From Apodospora peruviana (taxonomy: Eukaryota; Ascomycota; Sordariomycetes; Sordariales; Lasiosphaeriaceae), in the NCBI GenBank assembly GCA_033439685.1, contig JAUEDM010000007.1, positions 3,028,501 through 3,092,500 on the forward strand: 64,000 nucleotides of DNA. Direction: 5' to 3'. This document shows, in pieces, positions 45,018-54,026 of this stretch. The notes under the pieces were generated by a model. The model was given only the letters and a program-made list of their open reading frames with translations, searched no databases and was not told the origin of the DNA. Each line of letters opens with the position of its first letter. The stretch's first letter is position 1. The position numbers and the translations under genes were made by a program.

Positions 45018-48000
45018 TTACATGGAATCGAGCGTCTCACATGCCTCTACCAACGCCTTTTTGATCTCGGGGATGTTCTGCTCCGCAAACAAATTAAAAT
45101 GGTGGCCGGGAATGTCGACGACCTGGCAAACCAGACCCGGCCAATGTAAGTCCCATCCCAGCCGCGGGTCCTCCCGCGCCAGGTTCACATAAGCCGTACC
45201 CTGCGCCTCGACGGGGAAGGACTCCTGGGAGCGCAGGAGAATGGCCGGCGGCGGTAGTGAGCAGGCTGCCGCAGCCCTATCCCCACCCGGAGACAACGGA
45301 CTCTTGTTGTCGTCATCACCCCACCGCGGCAGCGTCCAGTTGCTCACCATTGCCGACGTCTCGGCAAAACACCTGATGATCCTATCCTTGATCTCTTGTT
45401 TAGTGGTCTCGCTGAACACGTGCGCGGCGATGTCATCCAGTGGCACTGCGGCGTCTAAAGCCGCGCTGCCCCTGTCCCTGTCGCTGTCGCTTTGGTGATC
45501 ATGGCTGATGTCGCGACCGCCACTGTGGTTGACGGCTTTTTTGCTCGTCTCGTTTCTGGGAATGTCGGCGGCCAGCGGGTGTTGTAGCGCCCTCCAAACC
45601 AAGGGGCAGGCGCTGTCAATCATGACGATACCAACGACGCGCAACCGCCTGTCGCCGGCAAGGGAGTGGGCCATCTCCAGCGCGACCATGCCGCCTAGTG
45701 ACCAACCGCCCAGGATTATATTGCCCGTGCCGATGGTAGCGCGCAGAAGACCTACATAATGGCGGGCCATCTCGGGCAGGCCGCCAGCCCAGTGGTCGCC
45801 CGTGTGGAAGTGCGGGTTGGAGAGCCCGTAGACGGGGCGGCCTAGGCCCTGGTGTAGGCAGTAGTAACTAAACGTAGTTCCCCCACCATCGTGGATCAGG
45901 ATCAGGGGCGTCCGCGCTGCCTCGAGCGTGCCTGGGTCCGGTTCTCCGATCAGATCCGGGTTCGTGTTCCACATTCGGTCCAGGAACAACAGCTGGCCCT
46001 GGGCGAAGGACTGCTCGACAAGCCCGGAGTAGGCCGTCCCGGAGATCGGGATGTGCCCGGTGGAGTTCCGGCGGAGGATAGCCGCAAGATCGCCTAGGAT
46101 GGGTTGGTCGAAGATGTCTTTGACGGAAATGCAAGTGTCGAGGCGGCGGCTGAGGCGAGCCGCGAGTTTGGTGGCCATCAGGGAGTGACCGCCTTGGTCG
46201 AAGAAGTTGTCGGTAATGCCGACCTCGACGCCGAGCACGGCGGCGAACTCCGCGCACACCACGGCCTCCACCTCATTGCGCGGGGCCACGCGTACAGACG
46301 ACACGATTTCGCTCTTAGGTATTGTCTGGGCCATTCGAGCAAGCCCTTTCCGATCGACCTTACCGTTGGCGTTGAGGGGCATCCGGTCCAACACCATGAT
46401 CCGCTGAGGGACCATGTAGGATGGGAGCTGGGCCTGCAACCTCTCATAGATCTGGCCTTCGACCCGGCGGCTCTGCAGCCGCCGTAATGGTCGGTTTGTG
46501 AGGGAGGCCAACGGTGCGCCCTCATCGTCAGTCGGGAACTGGAACAGAACACGCGCCCCTTCCGCCGCCGGTGGATAATGGTGGAAGACGGCGTCGAGCG
46601 CGCCGTTTTGGGACCGCTGCCGCGCCCAGCTAATCTCCACGCGGAAGCCGGCCTCTTCGGCTAGCTGTGCGAGGTCAGCTGCGGATAGTGACGCGCGGCG
46701 TTCGGCGCCGGAGCGGACAGCAGAGACCCAGGCTGGCCCGTCCGGTGAGTCTTGCGCCTTGTCTTTGTCGTCGTCGTCATCGAGCGACTCGATAATATGT
46801 CGCTCGACGATAGTTTTGCTGTACGGGATATTGCCCACGGCGATGGCCGCAGCGTTTGGCGATCTCTGCAGGAGGCTGAGAAGGTCGTGATGGTCCATCC
46901 GGGACGCTGCGAAGTCGATCCAGGCGTCCGCGTCGACCGCGTGCACAGGCCTCCCCTGCTCCTCCGACCCACCTATATGCACAACGGCCGCGTACCGGTA
47001 CGAGCTGAGCTCGTTGGTAGACCTCATCCTCTTCGGAAGAATCTCGATGTGCTTGACCCGATTGGGCAGCTGGCTTGCCAGGCTCGTAAAGAAGGCCGGA
47101 TCGACGAGCAGCTCCTCTTCGCGATCTTCCATCTCTGCCATCTTCCGTCGGATGCCGGCTTTCGTCGCGCTCCCTCCCAGCGAGTGCAGAGCCCTGGCCG
47201 CAAGGAAGTCCCTGTTGATAGCGTGGGACCGAATGTCGCCGAAGAACAGGCGCTTGACGCCCGGCATCCGAGCGAGGGCGTCTACGACCTCGATCAGGTA
47301 CTCGGGCGTAGGGAAGTATTGGACGACGGAGTTGAGCACCACCAGATCTGGGCCTAGCCCGTCCAGCTGGCCCGCATCTGTCGCTGTGCCGACGTGGACC
47401 TCGACCCGGCCGGCCAGGGCCGGGACGGACTTAACCGAGTCGGCCACGAACGAGGCCGCCGACCGCGACGGTTCGAGGCCCACATAGCTTTCTAGCCCTG
47501 CAGCCCTGCCGAGGTTGAACAGGATCATGCCGGTCCCGGTGCCTATCTCGAGCACACAACCAGGCGCCTGGCCATCGAGGAGGGTCTGCATGGTGTCGTC
47601 GAGCCACTCCTGCATCTCGGCCCGGTCGATTGCGCTCCCGTCGTACATCGACGTCCAGCCGACGAAGTCGCTGCCGACGGCAGAGCTGCGGATGGTATTG
47701 ATGTCTGCATACATGGCCGTTTCGAAGTGGTTCGCCCACCCTTCGACCTGGTTGCTGGCCTCGTCCTGCTCGGCGGAGCCGTCCGCCCGGACCGCCACGA
47801 AGCCGACCATTTCCGGCTCCTGGCCATCTTGTGCCCGGACGACGACCGCCGCGTCACGGACTGCCTCGTGGCCGAGCATCGCATGTTCCACCTCGGCCGG
47901 TTCGATGCGGTGGCCCCGAATTTTGATCTGCTGGTCCATACGGCCAAAGAATTCGATCTGGCCGTCCTTGGGCCGGTACCGCGCCCGGTCTCCGGTCCGG

Positions 48001-51000
48001 TATGCCCTGACCGACTCGCCGTTTATCTGTACCTGCACGAAGCGGTCACGGTCCAGTGCCGGGTCGGTGTATCCGCGGGCAAGCCCGTCTCCCGTCACGA
48101 CGAGCTCTCCCATGACGCCGAGGGGGACGAGCTGCTGCCGCCGGTCCATGATGTAGGCTCCCGAATTACTAAAGGTCCGGCCGATCGGGACCCCGTTTAC
48201 GAAACTCTCGCTTGCTTGTATGCGGTATATGGTGCTGATTCCCGTGTTTTCCGTCGGGCCGTATGCGTTATAGAACGCGTGACGAACCAGCTGGGCAGCT
48301 TCAAGAGCATCCTGTGGGCGTATATTGTCCCCCCCAGTAAGCAGCAGGTCAAGCTGGCTAAATACGTAAGGTATTTCGTAAACGTATTGCTTTAGAAACG
48401 CCGGCGTGAACACCGCGACCTGAACCATCTCTTTTGAAAAGGTGTGGGCTAACGCCGTAGGATCTAGAACAGTCATATAATCGATACACACTACCGTCCC
48501 GCCGTTCAGGAGTGCGGTATAAATCTCCCACGTTGCCATATCGAAGGCAGGATTGGCTATGTGGGCTACAGGAACTGCCGCCTGAGTGGCCGAGATAATA
48601 TTCGTCTTGGTAACTAGCCGTACAATGCCGCGGTGCTCGACCATAACGCCTTTGGGCCGACCAGTTGACCCTGATGTGAACATCACGTATGCGAGATTTG
48701 TTGCCGAAGGTCGATTCACGGCGGCGGCAGGGGCAGCTACGTCATGGCCGAGCAGAACCAGCTTGTGCCCCGCCACGGCCGACAGAACCGTTCCGATGCG
48801 CGCCCCGGGCAAGTTGACGTCGAGCGGGATATAGGCGAGATTCGCTTTGAGGATGCCGAGGAAGGCCACGACTGTCTGGCACGACCGCGGCGCCAGCACT
48901 CCGACCAGTGTCTCCGCTGCCATGCCCCGCCGGCAAAGCCATGTCGCAAGCTTGTCTGACTTTCCGTCTAGCTGCGCGTATGTTAACCGCGAGGAGGAGT
49001 CGGTAACGGCCGTCGCGTGCGGAGTGGCAGCCACCTGCTCGCGGAAGACATCAACCACGCTCGACTCGTGCGGGTAGTCGGTCCTTTCGATGTCAAGGAG
49101 GCCTATGCTGCGAAGCTCGGCGAGCCCGTCCGTGAGCGGGAGCGCCGAAATCGGCATTTGAGGTCGTTCGAGGCCTCGGCGTAGGACCTCCTGGAAAACG
49201 GCGACCACGCCGTGAATGGTTTTGGGCTCGAACAGGTCTGTTGAATAAAGCACCGTGCCGTCTAAGCTTCCTGCCATCTGGAACAGATGGAACTCTACAT
49301 CGAAGCGGGTCGTTACCGCCTCTGATATATGCTCTCCCGATAAACCTTCTAACTGGATCTTGCCGAAGTCCCGCTGGGAGTGGAGCGCAAAAACGAGCTG
49401 CACCAGCGGGTTTCGGGATGTGTCTCTCGAACCGGTTACGAGTGCAGATACGATACGTTCGAAAGGGACATCTTGGTTCGCGAACGCGGTCGTCGCCGTA
49501 AACCGGACCTGCCGAACTAGCCCTTCGAGCGTGTCGTCATCCCCGACGGCGATCCTCATGCACTGGGTGTTAACAAAGAACCCGATCATGTTCTCGAGCT
49601 CGGGCCGGTTCCGGTTGGCGATGGGAGTGCCGATGGTGGCGTCTTCGGCGCCAGTGAGACGGTAATGTGCTGCGCGGAAAGCGGCCAGCAGTACGGTAAA
49701 TGGAGTTACTTGATTGGTTCGGCAGAACGCCTGGAGGCGCTCATACAAGGAGCCCTCGACGGCAAGCTCGACGACGCCGGCGCGGCCCGATAGGATGCTC
49801 GGCCGTGGCCGGTCGCTTAAGAGCTCGGCGGGAGAGCTGTCCGCCAGCTGCGTTTTCCAATACTCGAGCTGGCGTTGATGCTCGACCGCCTGCTCCGGCT
49901 GCTTCTGCCATATGGAAAAATCGCGGTACTGGATGGGGAGCGGGCTCACCAGCGACAAGGGGTCGCGGCCGCGGAGTGCGGCGGCATAGAACTGGCCCAG
50001 CTCTTGGCGTAGGATATCGACGGACCAACCGTCGGAGATGATGTGGTGCATGACAATGGACAGAACGTGGTCGTCCTCCCCGAGCCGTAGCAGCGAGACC
50101 CTCCAGCCTGGCTCGGACGCCAGGTCGAAGGGGGCCGTCTGCTCTTGTTTCAACAGCCCGCGGTAGTCACCGTCCTGCTCGGCCGATACGTCGACCACTC
50201 TAAGGTCCTTGGTGCCGCTCGGATGGATGATTTGCATGCCTACGCCGTCCTTCTCCTCAAACGTCGTCCGCAGCGTCTCGTGGCGCTGCTCCAGTGCGAG
50301 GAGGGCGGCCGCGAGCGCATCGACCTGTAGCGGCCCGCGCATGCGAGTGGCCAGCGGCATAATATACCACGTGCTGCCGACGTTGAATTGGTCCAGGAAC
50401 CACAGCCGGCCCTGGGCGAAGGACTGCTCGACAGGCCCGGAGTAGGCCGTCCCGGAGATCGGAATGTGCGGGGTGGAGTTCCGACGAAGGATAGCCGCAA
50501 AATCGCCTAAAACGGGTTGGTCGAAGATGTCTTTCACGGAAATGCAAATGTCGAGGCGGCGGCTAAGGCGAGCCGCGAGCTTAGTGGCCATCAGGGAGTG
50601 ACCGCCTTGGTCGAAAAAGTTGTCGGTAATGCCGATCTCGACGCCGAACACGGCGGCGAACTCCTCGCATAACACGGCCTCCACCTCATTGCGCGGGGCG
50701 ACGCGTACGGACAACACGATTTTGCTCTTAGGTGCTATCTGTGCCATTCGAGCGAGCTCTTTCCGATCGACCTTACCGTTGGCGTTGAGGGGCATCTGAT
50801 CCAGTACCATGATTCGCCCGGGAACCATGTACGATGGTAACAGTGTTCGTAGTCGACCACGGATCTCCGATTCAGCCCGTGCTGCGAATTGTTCTTCCCG
50901 CCTTCCCAGCCGCTTGGCGGCCTCGTCCCGCAGCCGGTCCTGCTCGGCAGAGCCGTCCGCCCGGACCGCCACGAAGCCGACCATTTCTGGCTCCTGGCCC

Positions 51001-54000
51001 TCTTGTACCCGGACGACGACCGCCGCGTCGCGGACTGCCTCATGCTTAAGAATCGCATGCTCCACCTCGGCCGGCTCGATACGGTGGCCCCGAATTTTGA
51101 TCTGCTGGTCTATACGGCCAAAGAATTCGATCTGGCCGTCCTTGGGCCGGTACCGCGCCCGGTCTCCGGTCCGGTATGCCCTGACCGACTCGCCGTTTAT
51201 CTGTACCTGCACGAAGCGGTCACGGTCCAGTGCCGGGTCGGTGTATCCGCGGGCAAGCCCGTCTCCCGTCACGACGAGCTCTCCCATGACGCCGAGGGGG
51301 ACGAGCTGCTGCCGCCGGTCCATGATGTAGGCTCCCGAGTTGCTGACGGCCCGGCCGATGGGGACCCCGTTTATACAACTCTCTTCTGCTTGCACGCGGT
51401 ACAGAGTACTATAAGTTGTGTTTTCCGTCGGTCCGTAGGCGTTAATAACGTCACACCTTGCTATTTCGCACGCTGCAACGGCGTCACGGGGGTCTAAGCG
51501 ATCCCCACCGACGAAAAGGCTCTCTAGTTCTCCGATAGCTGTGGTTGACTCGACAAGACATTGCTTTAGGAATGCCGGTGTGAAAAAGGCGGTCCGAATC
51601 ATTTCCCTTGAAAAGGTATGGGCTAGCGCCGTAGGATCTAAAACGGTTATGTAGTCGATGCAAACCACCGTCCCACCGTTCAGGAGCGGCGCGTAAATTT
51701 CCCACGTTGATACGTCGAAGCCGATATTAGTTATATGAGCCACAGGAACTGCTGCCTGCGTAGCCGAGAGATTCGTTTTGGTCACCAGCCGTACAATGCC
51801 GCGGTGCTCGACCATAACGCCTTTGGGCCGACCAGTTGACCCCGATGTGAACATCACGTATGCGAGATTTGTTGCCGAAGGTCGATCTACGGCGGCGGCA
51901 GCGGCAGCGGCAGCGGCTGTAGGGTCGTCCGGGCCATAGTGGCGGAGAGTGTCGCCGATTTGCACTAGCTCAACGTCCGCTAGCGAAATATCCGGGGCAG
52001 CTACGTCATGGCCGAGCAGAACCAGCTTGTGCCCCGCCACGGCCGATAGAATCATTCCGATACGCGCCCCGGGCAAGTTGACGTCGAGCGGGACATAGGC
52101 AAGATTCGCCTTGAGAATGCCAAAGAAGGCCACGACTGTCTGGCACGACCGCGGCGCCAGCACTCCGACCAGTGTCTCCGCCGTCATGCCCCGCCGGCGA
52201 AGCCACGCCGCAAGCTTGTCTGACTTTCCGTCCAGCTGCGCGTATGTTAACCGCGAGGACGAGTCGGTAACGGCCGTCGCGTGCGGAGTGGCAGCCACCT
52301 GCTTGCGGAAGACATCAACCACGCTCGACTCGCGCGGGTAGTCGGTCCTTTCGATGTCAAGGAGGCCTATGCTGCGAAGCTCGGCGAGCCCGTCTGTGAG
52401 TGGGAGCGCCGAAATCGGCATTTGAGGTCGTTCGAGGCCTCGGCGTAGGACCTCCTGGAAAACGGCGACCACGCTGTGAATGGTTTTGGGCTCGAACAGG
52501 TCTGTTGAATAAAGCACCGTGCCGCCTAAGCTTCCTGCCATCTGGAACAGATGGAACTCTGCATCGAAGCGGGTCGTTACCGCCCCTGGTACGGCTTCTC
52601 CCGATAAGTCTTCTAACTGGATCTTGCCGAGGTCCCGTTGGGGGTGGAGCATAAAGGCGAGCTGCACCAGCGGGTTCCGGGACGTGTCCCTTGACCCGGG
52701 CATGAGTGCAGATACGATACGTTCGAAAGGGACATCTTGGTTCGCAAAAGCGGCAGTCGTTGTAAATCGGACCTGCCGAACTAGCCCTTCGAACGTATCG
52801 TCGTCCCCGACGGCGATCCTCATACACTGAGTGTTAACGAAAAAGCCGATCATGTTCTCGAGCTCGGGCCGGTTCCGGTTGGCGATGGGAGTGCCGATAG
52901 TGGCGTCTTCGGCGCCAGTGAGACGGTAATGTGCTGCGCGGAAAGCGGCCAGCAGCACGATGAACGAGGTTGTCTGGTTGCTTCGGCAGAACGCCTCGAG
53001 GCGCTCGTACACCAAGCCCTCGACGGCAAGCTCGATGACGCCGGCGCGGCCCGATAGGATGCTCGGCCGTGGCCGGTCGCTCAAGAGCTCGGCGGGAGAG
53101 CTGTCCGCCAGCTGCATTTTCCAATACTCAAGCTGGCGTTGATGCTCGACCGCCTGCTCCGGCTGCTTCTGCCATATGGAAAAGTCGCGGTACTGGATGG
53201 GGAGCGGGCTCACCAGCGACAAGGGGTCGCGGCCGCGGAGTGCGGCGGCATAGAACTGGCCCAGCTCTTGGCGTAGGATATTGACAGACCAACCGTCGGA
53301 GATGATGTGGTGCATGACAATGGACAGAACGTGGTCGTCCTCCCCGAGCCGTAGCAGCGAGACCCTCCAGCCTGGCTCGGACGCCAGGTCGAAGGGGGCC
53401 GTCTGCTCTTGTTTCAACAGCCCGCGGTAGTCACCGTCCTGCTCGGCCGATACATCGACCACTCTAAGGTCCTTGGTGCCGCTCGGATGGATGACTTGCA
53501 TACCTACGCCATCCCTCTCCTCAAACGTCGTCCGCAGCGTCTCATGGCGCTGCTCCAGTGCGAGCAGGGCGGCCGCGAGCGCATCGACCTGCAGCGGCCC
53601 GCGCATGCGAGTGGCCAGCGGCATATTATACCACGTGCTGCCGACGTTGAGCTGGTCCAGGAACCACAGCCGGCTCAGTGCGAAGGACTGCTCGACAGGG
53701 CTAGAGTAGGTCGTCCCGGCGGTTGGACTATGCGGGGTGGAGCCCCGGTGGATCGCAGCCGCGAGATCAACTACGACGGGTTGGTTGAAAATGTCTTTGA
53801 CGGAAACGCTGGTGTTTAGGCGGCGGCTAAGGCAAGCCGCGACCTCAGTGGCCATCAGGGAGTCGCCGTTTTGGTTGAAGAAGTTGTCGGTAATGCCGAC
53901 CTCGACGCCGAATACAGCGGCGAACTCCTCGCACACCACGCCACCCTGTTGCTCGGCCGCCTGCTCGGGCTGCTTTTGCTCGCGGCCGCAGAGTGCGGTG

Positions 54001-54026
54001 ATAGTGCCCGACGTGAATATTGTCAT
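45018..54026 (-). CDS. Two-module N-methylating NRPS with terminal thioesterase (T-C-A-T-C-A-MT-T-TE)
   Basis: One uninterrupted frame of 3,002 residues. Approximate domains: T1 28-92 (phosphopantetheine Ser in NGDSL, ~54); C1 108-540 with HHIISDG (~238); A1 560-1090 with FTSGSTGRPKG, NAYGPTE and NGKVDRK; T2 1105-1170 (GGHSL); C2 1195-1630 with HHIISDG; A2 from 1650, split after its A8 region by an N-methyltransferase (~2095-2450, VLEIGTGTGM SAM motif), rejoining at LPSYMVP (~2530); T3 ~2590-2655 (GGHSL); TE ~2700-3000 with GGWSLGG (Ser ~2776) and HHFNLF. Pocket residues by eye against GrsA: A1 D-V-W-F-F-G-A-T-Y-K, A2 D-M-W-V-L-G-A-G-I-K; neither gives a safe substrate. The protein starts with a carrier but has no first A domain. 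Product class: a peptide with one N-methyl amide, released by the TE. All catalytic motifs look intact. Confidence 0.95.
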   Translation of the reverse strand: MTIFTSGTITALCGREQKQPEQAAEQQGGVVCEEFAAVFGVEVGITDNFFNQNGDSLMATEVAACLSRRLNTSVSVKDIFNQPVVVDLAAAIHRGSTPHSPTAGTTYSSPVEQSFALSRLWFLDQLNVGSTWYNMPLATRMRGPLQVDALAAALLALEQRHETLRTTFEERDGVGMQVIHPSGTKDLRVVDVSAEQDGDYRGLLKQEQTAPFDLASEPGWRVSLLRLGEDDHVLSIVMHHIISDGWSVNILRQELGQFYAAALRGRDPLSLVSPLPIQYRDFSIWQKQPEQAVEHQRQLEYWKMQLADSSPAELLSDRPRPSILSGRAGVIELAVEGLVYERLEAFCRSNQTTSFIVLLAAFRAAHYRLTGAEDATIGTPIANRNRPELENMIGFFVNTQCMRIAVGDDDTFEGLVRQVRFTTTAAFANQDVPFERIVSALMPGSRDTSRNPLVQLAFMLHPQRDLGKIQLEDLSGEAVPGAVTTRFDAEFHLFQMAGSLGGTVLYSTDLFEPKTIHSVVAVFQEVLRRGLERPQMPISALPLTDGLAELRSIGLLDIERTDYPRESSVVDVFRKQVAATPHATAVTDSSSRLTYAQLDGKSDKLAAWLRRRGMTAETLVGVLAPRSCQTVVAFFGILKANLAYVPLDVNLPGARIGMILSAVAGHKLVLLGHDVAAPDISLADVELVQIGDTLRHYGPDDPTAAAAAAAAAVDRPSATNLAYVMFTSGSTGRPKGVMVEHRGIVRLVTKTNLSATQAAVPVAHITNIGFDVSTWEIYAPLLNGGTVVCIDYITVLDPTALAHTFSREMIRTAFFTPAFLKQCLVESTTAIGELESLFVGGDRLDPRDAVAACEIARCDVINAYGPTENTTYSTLYRVQAEESCINGVPIGRAVSNSGAYIMDRRQQLVPLGVMGELVVTGDGLARGYTDPALDRDRFVQVQINGESVRAYRTGDRARYRPKDGQIEFFGRIDQQIKIRGHRIEPAEVEHAILKHEAVRDAAVVVRVQEGQEPEMVGFVAVRADGSAEQDRLRDEAAKRLGRREEQFAARAESEIRGRLRTLLPSYMVPGRIMVLDQMPLNANGKVDRKELARMAQIAPKSKIVLSVRVAPRNEVEAVLCEEFAAVFGVEIGITDNFFDQGGHSLMATKLAARLSRRLDICISVKDIFDQPVLGDFAAILRRNSTPHIPISGTAYSGPVEQSFAQGRLWFLDQFNVGSTWYIMPLATRMRGPLQVDALAAALLALEQRHETLRTTFEEKDGVGMQIIHPSGTKDLRVVDVSAEQDGDYRGLLKQEQTAPFDLASEPGWRVSLLRLGEDDHVLSIVMHHIISDGWSVDILRQELGQFYAAALRGRDPLSLVSPLPIQYRDFSIWQKQPEQAVEHQRQLEYWKTQLADSSPAELLSDRPRPSILSGRAGVVELAVEGSLYERLQAFCRTNQVTPFTVLLAAFRAAHYRLTGAEDATIGTPIANRNRPELENMIGFFVNTQCMRIAVGDDDTLEGLVRQVRFTATTAFANQDVPFERIVSALVTGSRDTSRNPLVQLVFALHSQRDFGKIQLEGLSGEHISEAVTTRFDVEFHLFQMAGSLDGTVLYSTDLFEPKTIHGVVAVFQEVLRRGLERPQMPISALPLTDGLAELRSIGLLDIERTDYPHESSVVDVFREQVAATPHATAVTDSSSRLTYAQLDGKSDKLATWLCRRGMAAETLVGVLAPRSCQTVVAFLGILKANLAYIPLDVNLPGARIGTVLSAVAGHKLVLLGHDVAAPAAAVNRPSATNLAYVMFTSGSTGRPKGVMVEHRGIVRLVTKTNIISATQAAVPVAHIANPAFDMATWEIYTALLNGGTVVCIDYMTVLDPTALAHTFSKEMVQVAVFTPAFLKQYVYEIPYVFSQLDLLLTGGDNIRPQDALEAAQLVRHAFYNAYGPTENTGISTIYRIQASESFVNGVPIGRTFSNSGAYIMDRRQQLVPLGVMGELVVTGDGLARGYTDPALDRDRFVQVQINGESVRAYRTGDRARYRPKDGQIEFFGRMDQQIKIRGHRIEPAEVEHAMLGHEAVRDAAVVVRAQDGQEPEMVGFVAVRADGSAEQDEASNQVEGWANHFETAMYADINTIRSSAVGSDFVGWTSMYDGSAIDRAEMQEWLDDTMQTLLDGQAPGCVLEIGTGTGMILFNLGRAAGLESYVGLEPSRSAASFVADSVKSVPALAGRVEVHVGTATDAGQLDGLGPDLVVLNSVVQYFPTPEYLIEVVDALARMPGVKRLFFGDIRSHAINRDFLAARALHSLGGSATKAGIRRKMAEMEDREEELLVDPAFFTSLASQLPNRVKHIEILPKRMRSTNELSSYRYAAVVHIGGSEEQGRPVHAVDADAWIDFAASRMDHHDLLSLLQRSPNAAAIAVGNIPYSKTIVERHIIESLDDDDDKDKAQDSPDGPAWVSAVRSGAERRASLSAADLAQLAEEAGFRVEISWARQRSQNGALDAVFHHYPPAAEGARVLFQFPTDDEGAPLASLTNRPLRRLQSRRVEGQIYERLQAQLPSYMVPQRIMVLDRMPLNANGKVDRKGLARMAQTIPKSEIVSSVRVAPRNEVEAVVCAEFAAVLGVEVGITDNFFDQGGHSLMATKLAARLSRRLDTCISVKDIFDQPILGDLAAILRRNSTGHIPISGTAYSGLVEQSFAQGQLLFLDRMWNTNPDLIGEPDPGTLEAARTPLILIHDGGGTTFSYYCLHQGLGRPVYGLSNPHFHTGDHWAGGLPEMARHYVGLLRATIGTGNIILGGWSLGGMVALEMAHSLAGDRRLRVVGIVMIDSACPLVWRALQHPLAADIPRNETSKKAVNHSGGRDISHDHQSDSDRDRGSAALDAAVPLDDIAAHVFSETTKQEIKDRIIRCFAETSAMVSNWTLPRWGDDDNKSPLSPGGDRAAAACSLPPPAILLRSQESFPVEAQGTAYVNLAREDPRLGWDLHWPGLVCQVVDIPGHHFNLFAEQNIPEIKKALVEACETLDSM
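45972..46019 (-). other. C-domain stub at the thioesterase junction
   Basis: Codons for VEQSFAQGQLLFLDRM, about residues 2670-2685 of the NRPS. This is motif C1 of a condensation domain, nearly identical to VEQSFAQGRLWFLDQ at the start of C2. It is followed at once by linker and TE sequence instead of the rest of a C domain. Confidence 0.85.
47760..53866 (-). repeat. Tandem duplication of NRPS modules, 3,264-bp period
   Basis: The T-C-A block of module 1 (about 50600-53866) and of module 2 (about 47760-50605) align with an offset of 3,264 bp through T and C and 3,174 bp after a 90-bp net deletion in A2. Many stretches of more than 100 bases are identical or nearly so, including synonymous sites (for example about 51121-51340 against 47947-48165). 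A third partial copy covers T3 and the C stub near 45980-46270. Confidence 0.9.
53946..54005 (-). other. Collapsed C-domain remnant at the NRPS N-terminus
   Basis: Codons 8-27 read TITALCGRE directly followed by QKQPEQAAEQQ. In C1 and C2 the corresponding text is AAALRGRD, then about 20 other residues, then QKQPEQAVEHQ. The DNA shows the same two blocks (GCGGCCGC...GTGCGG and CTGCTC...GGCTGCTT) brought together. Confidence 0.8.
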
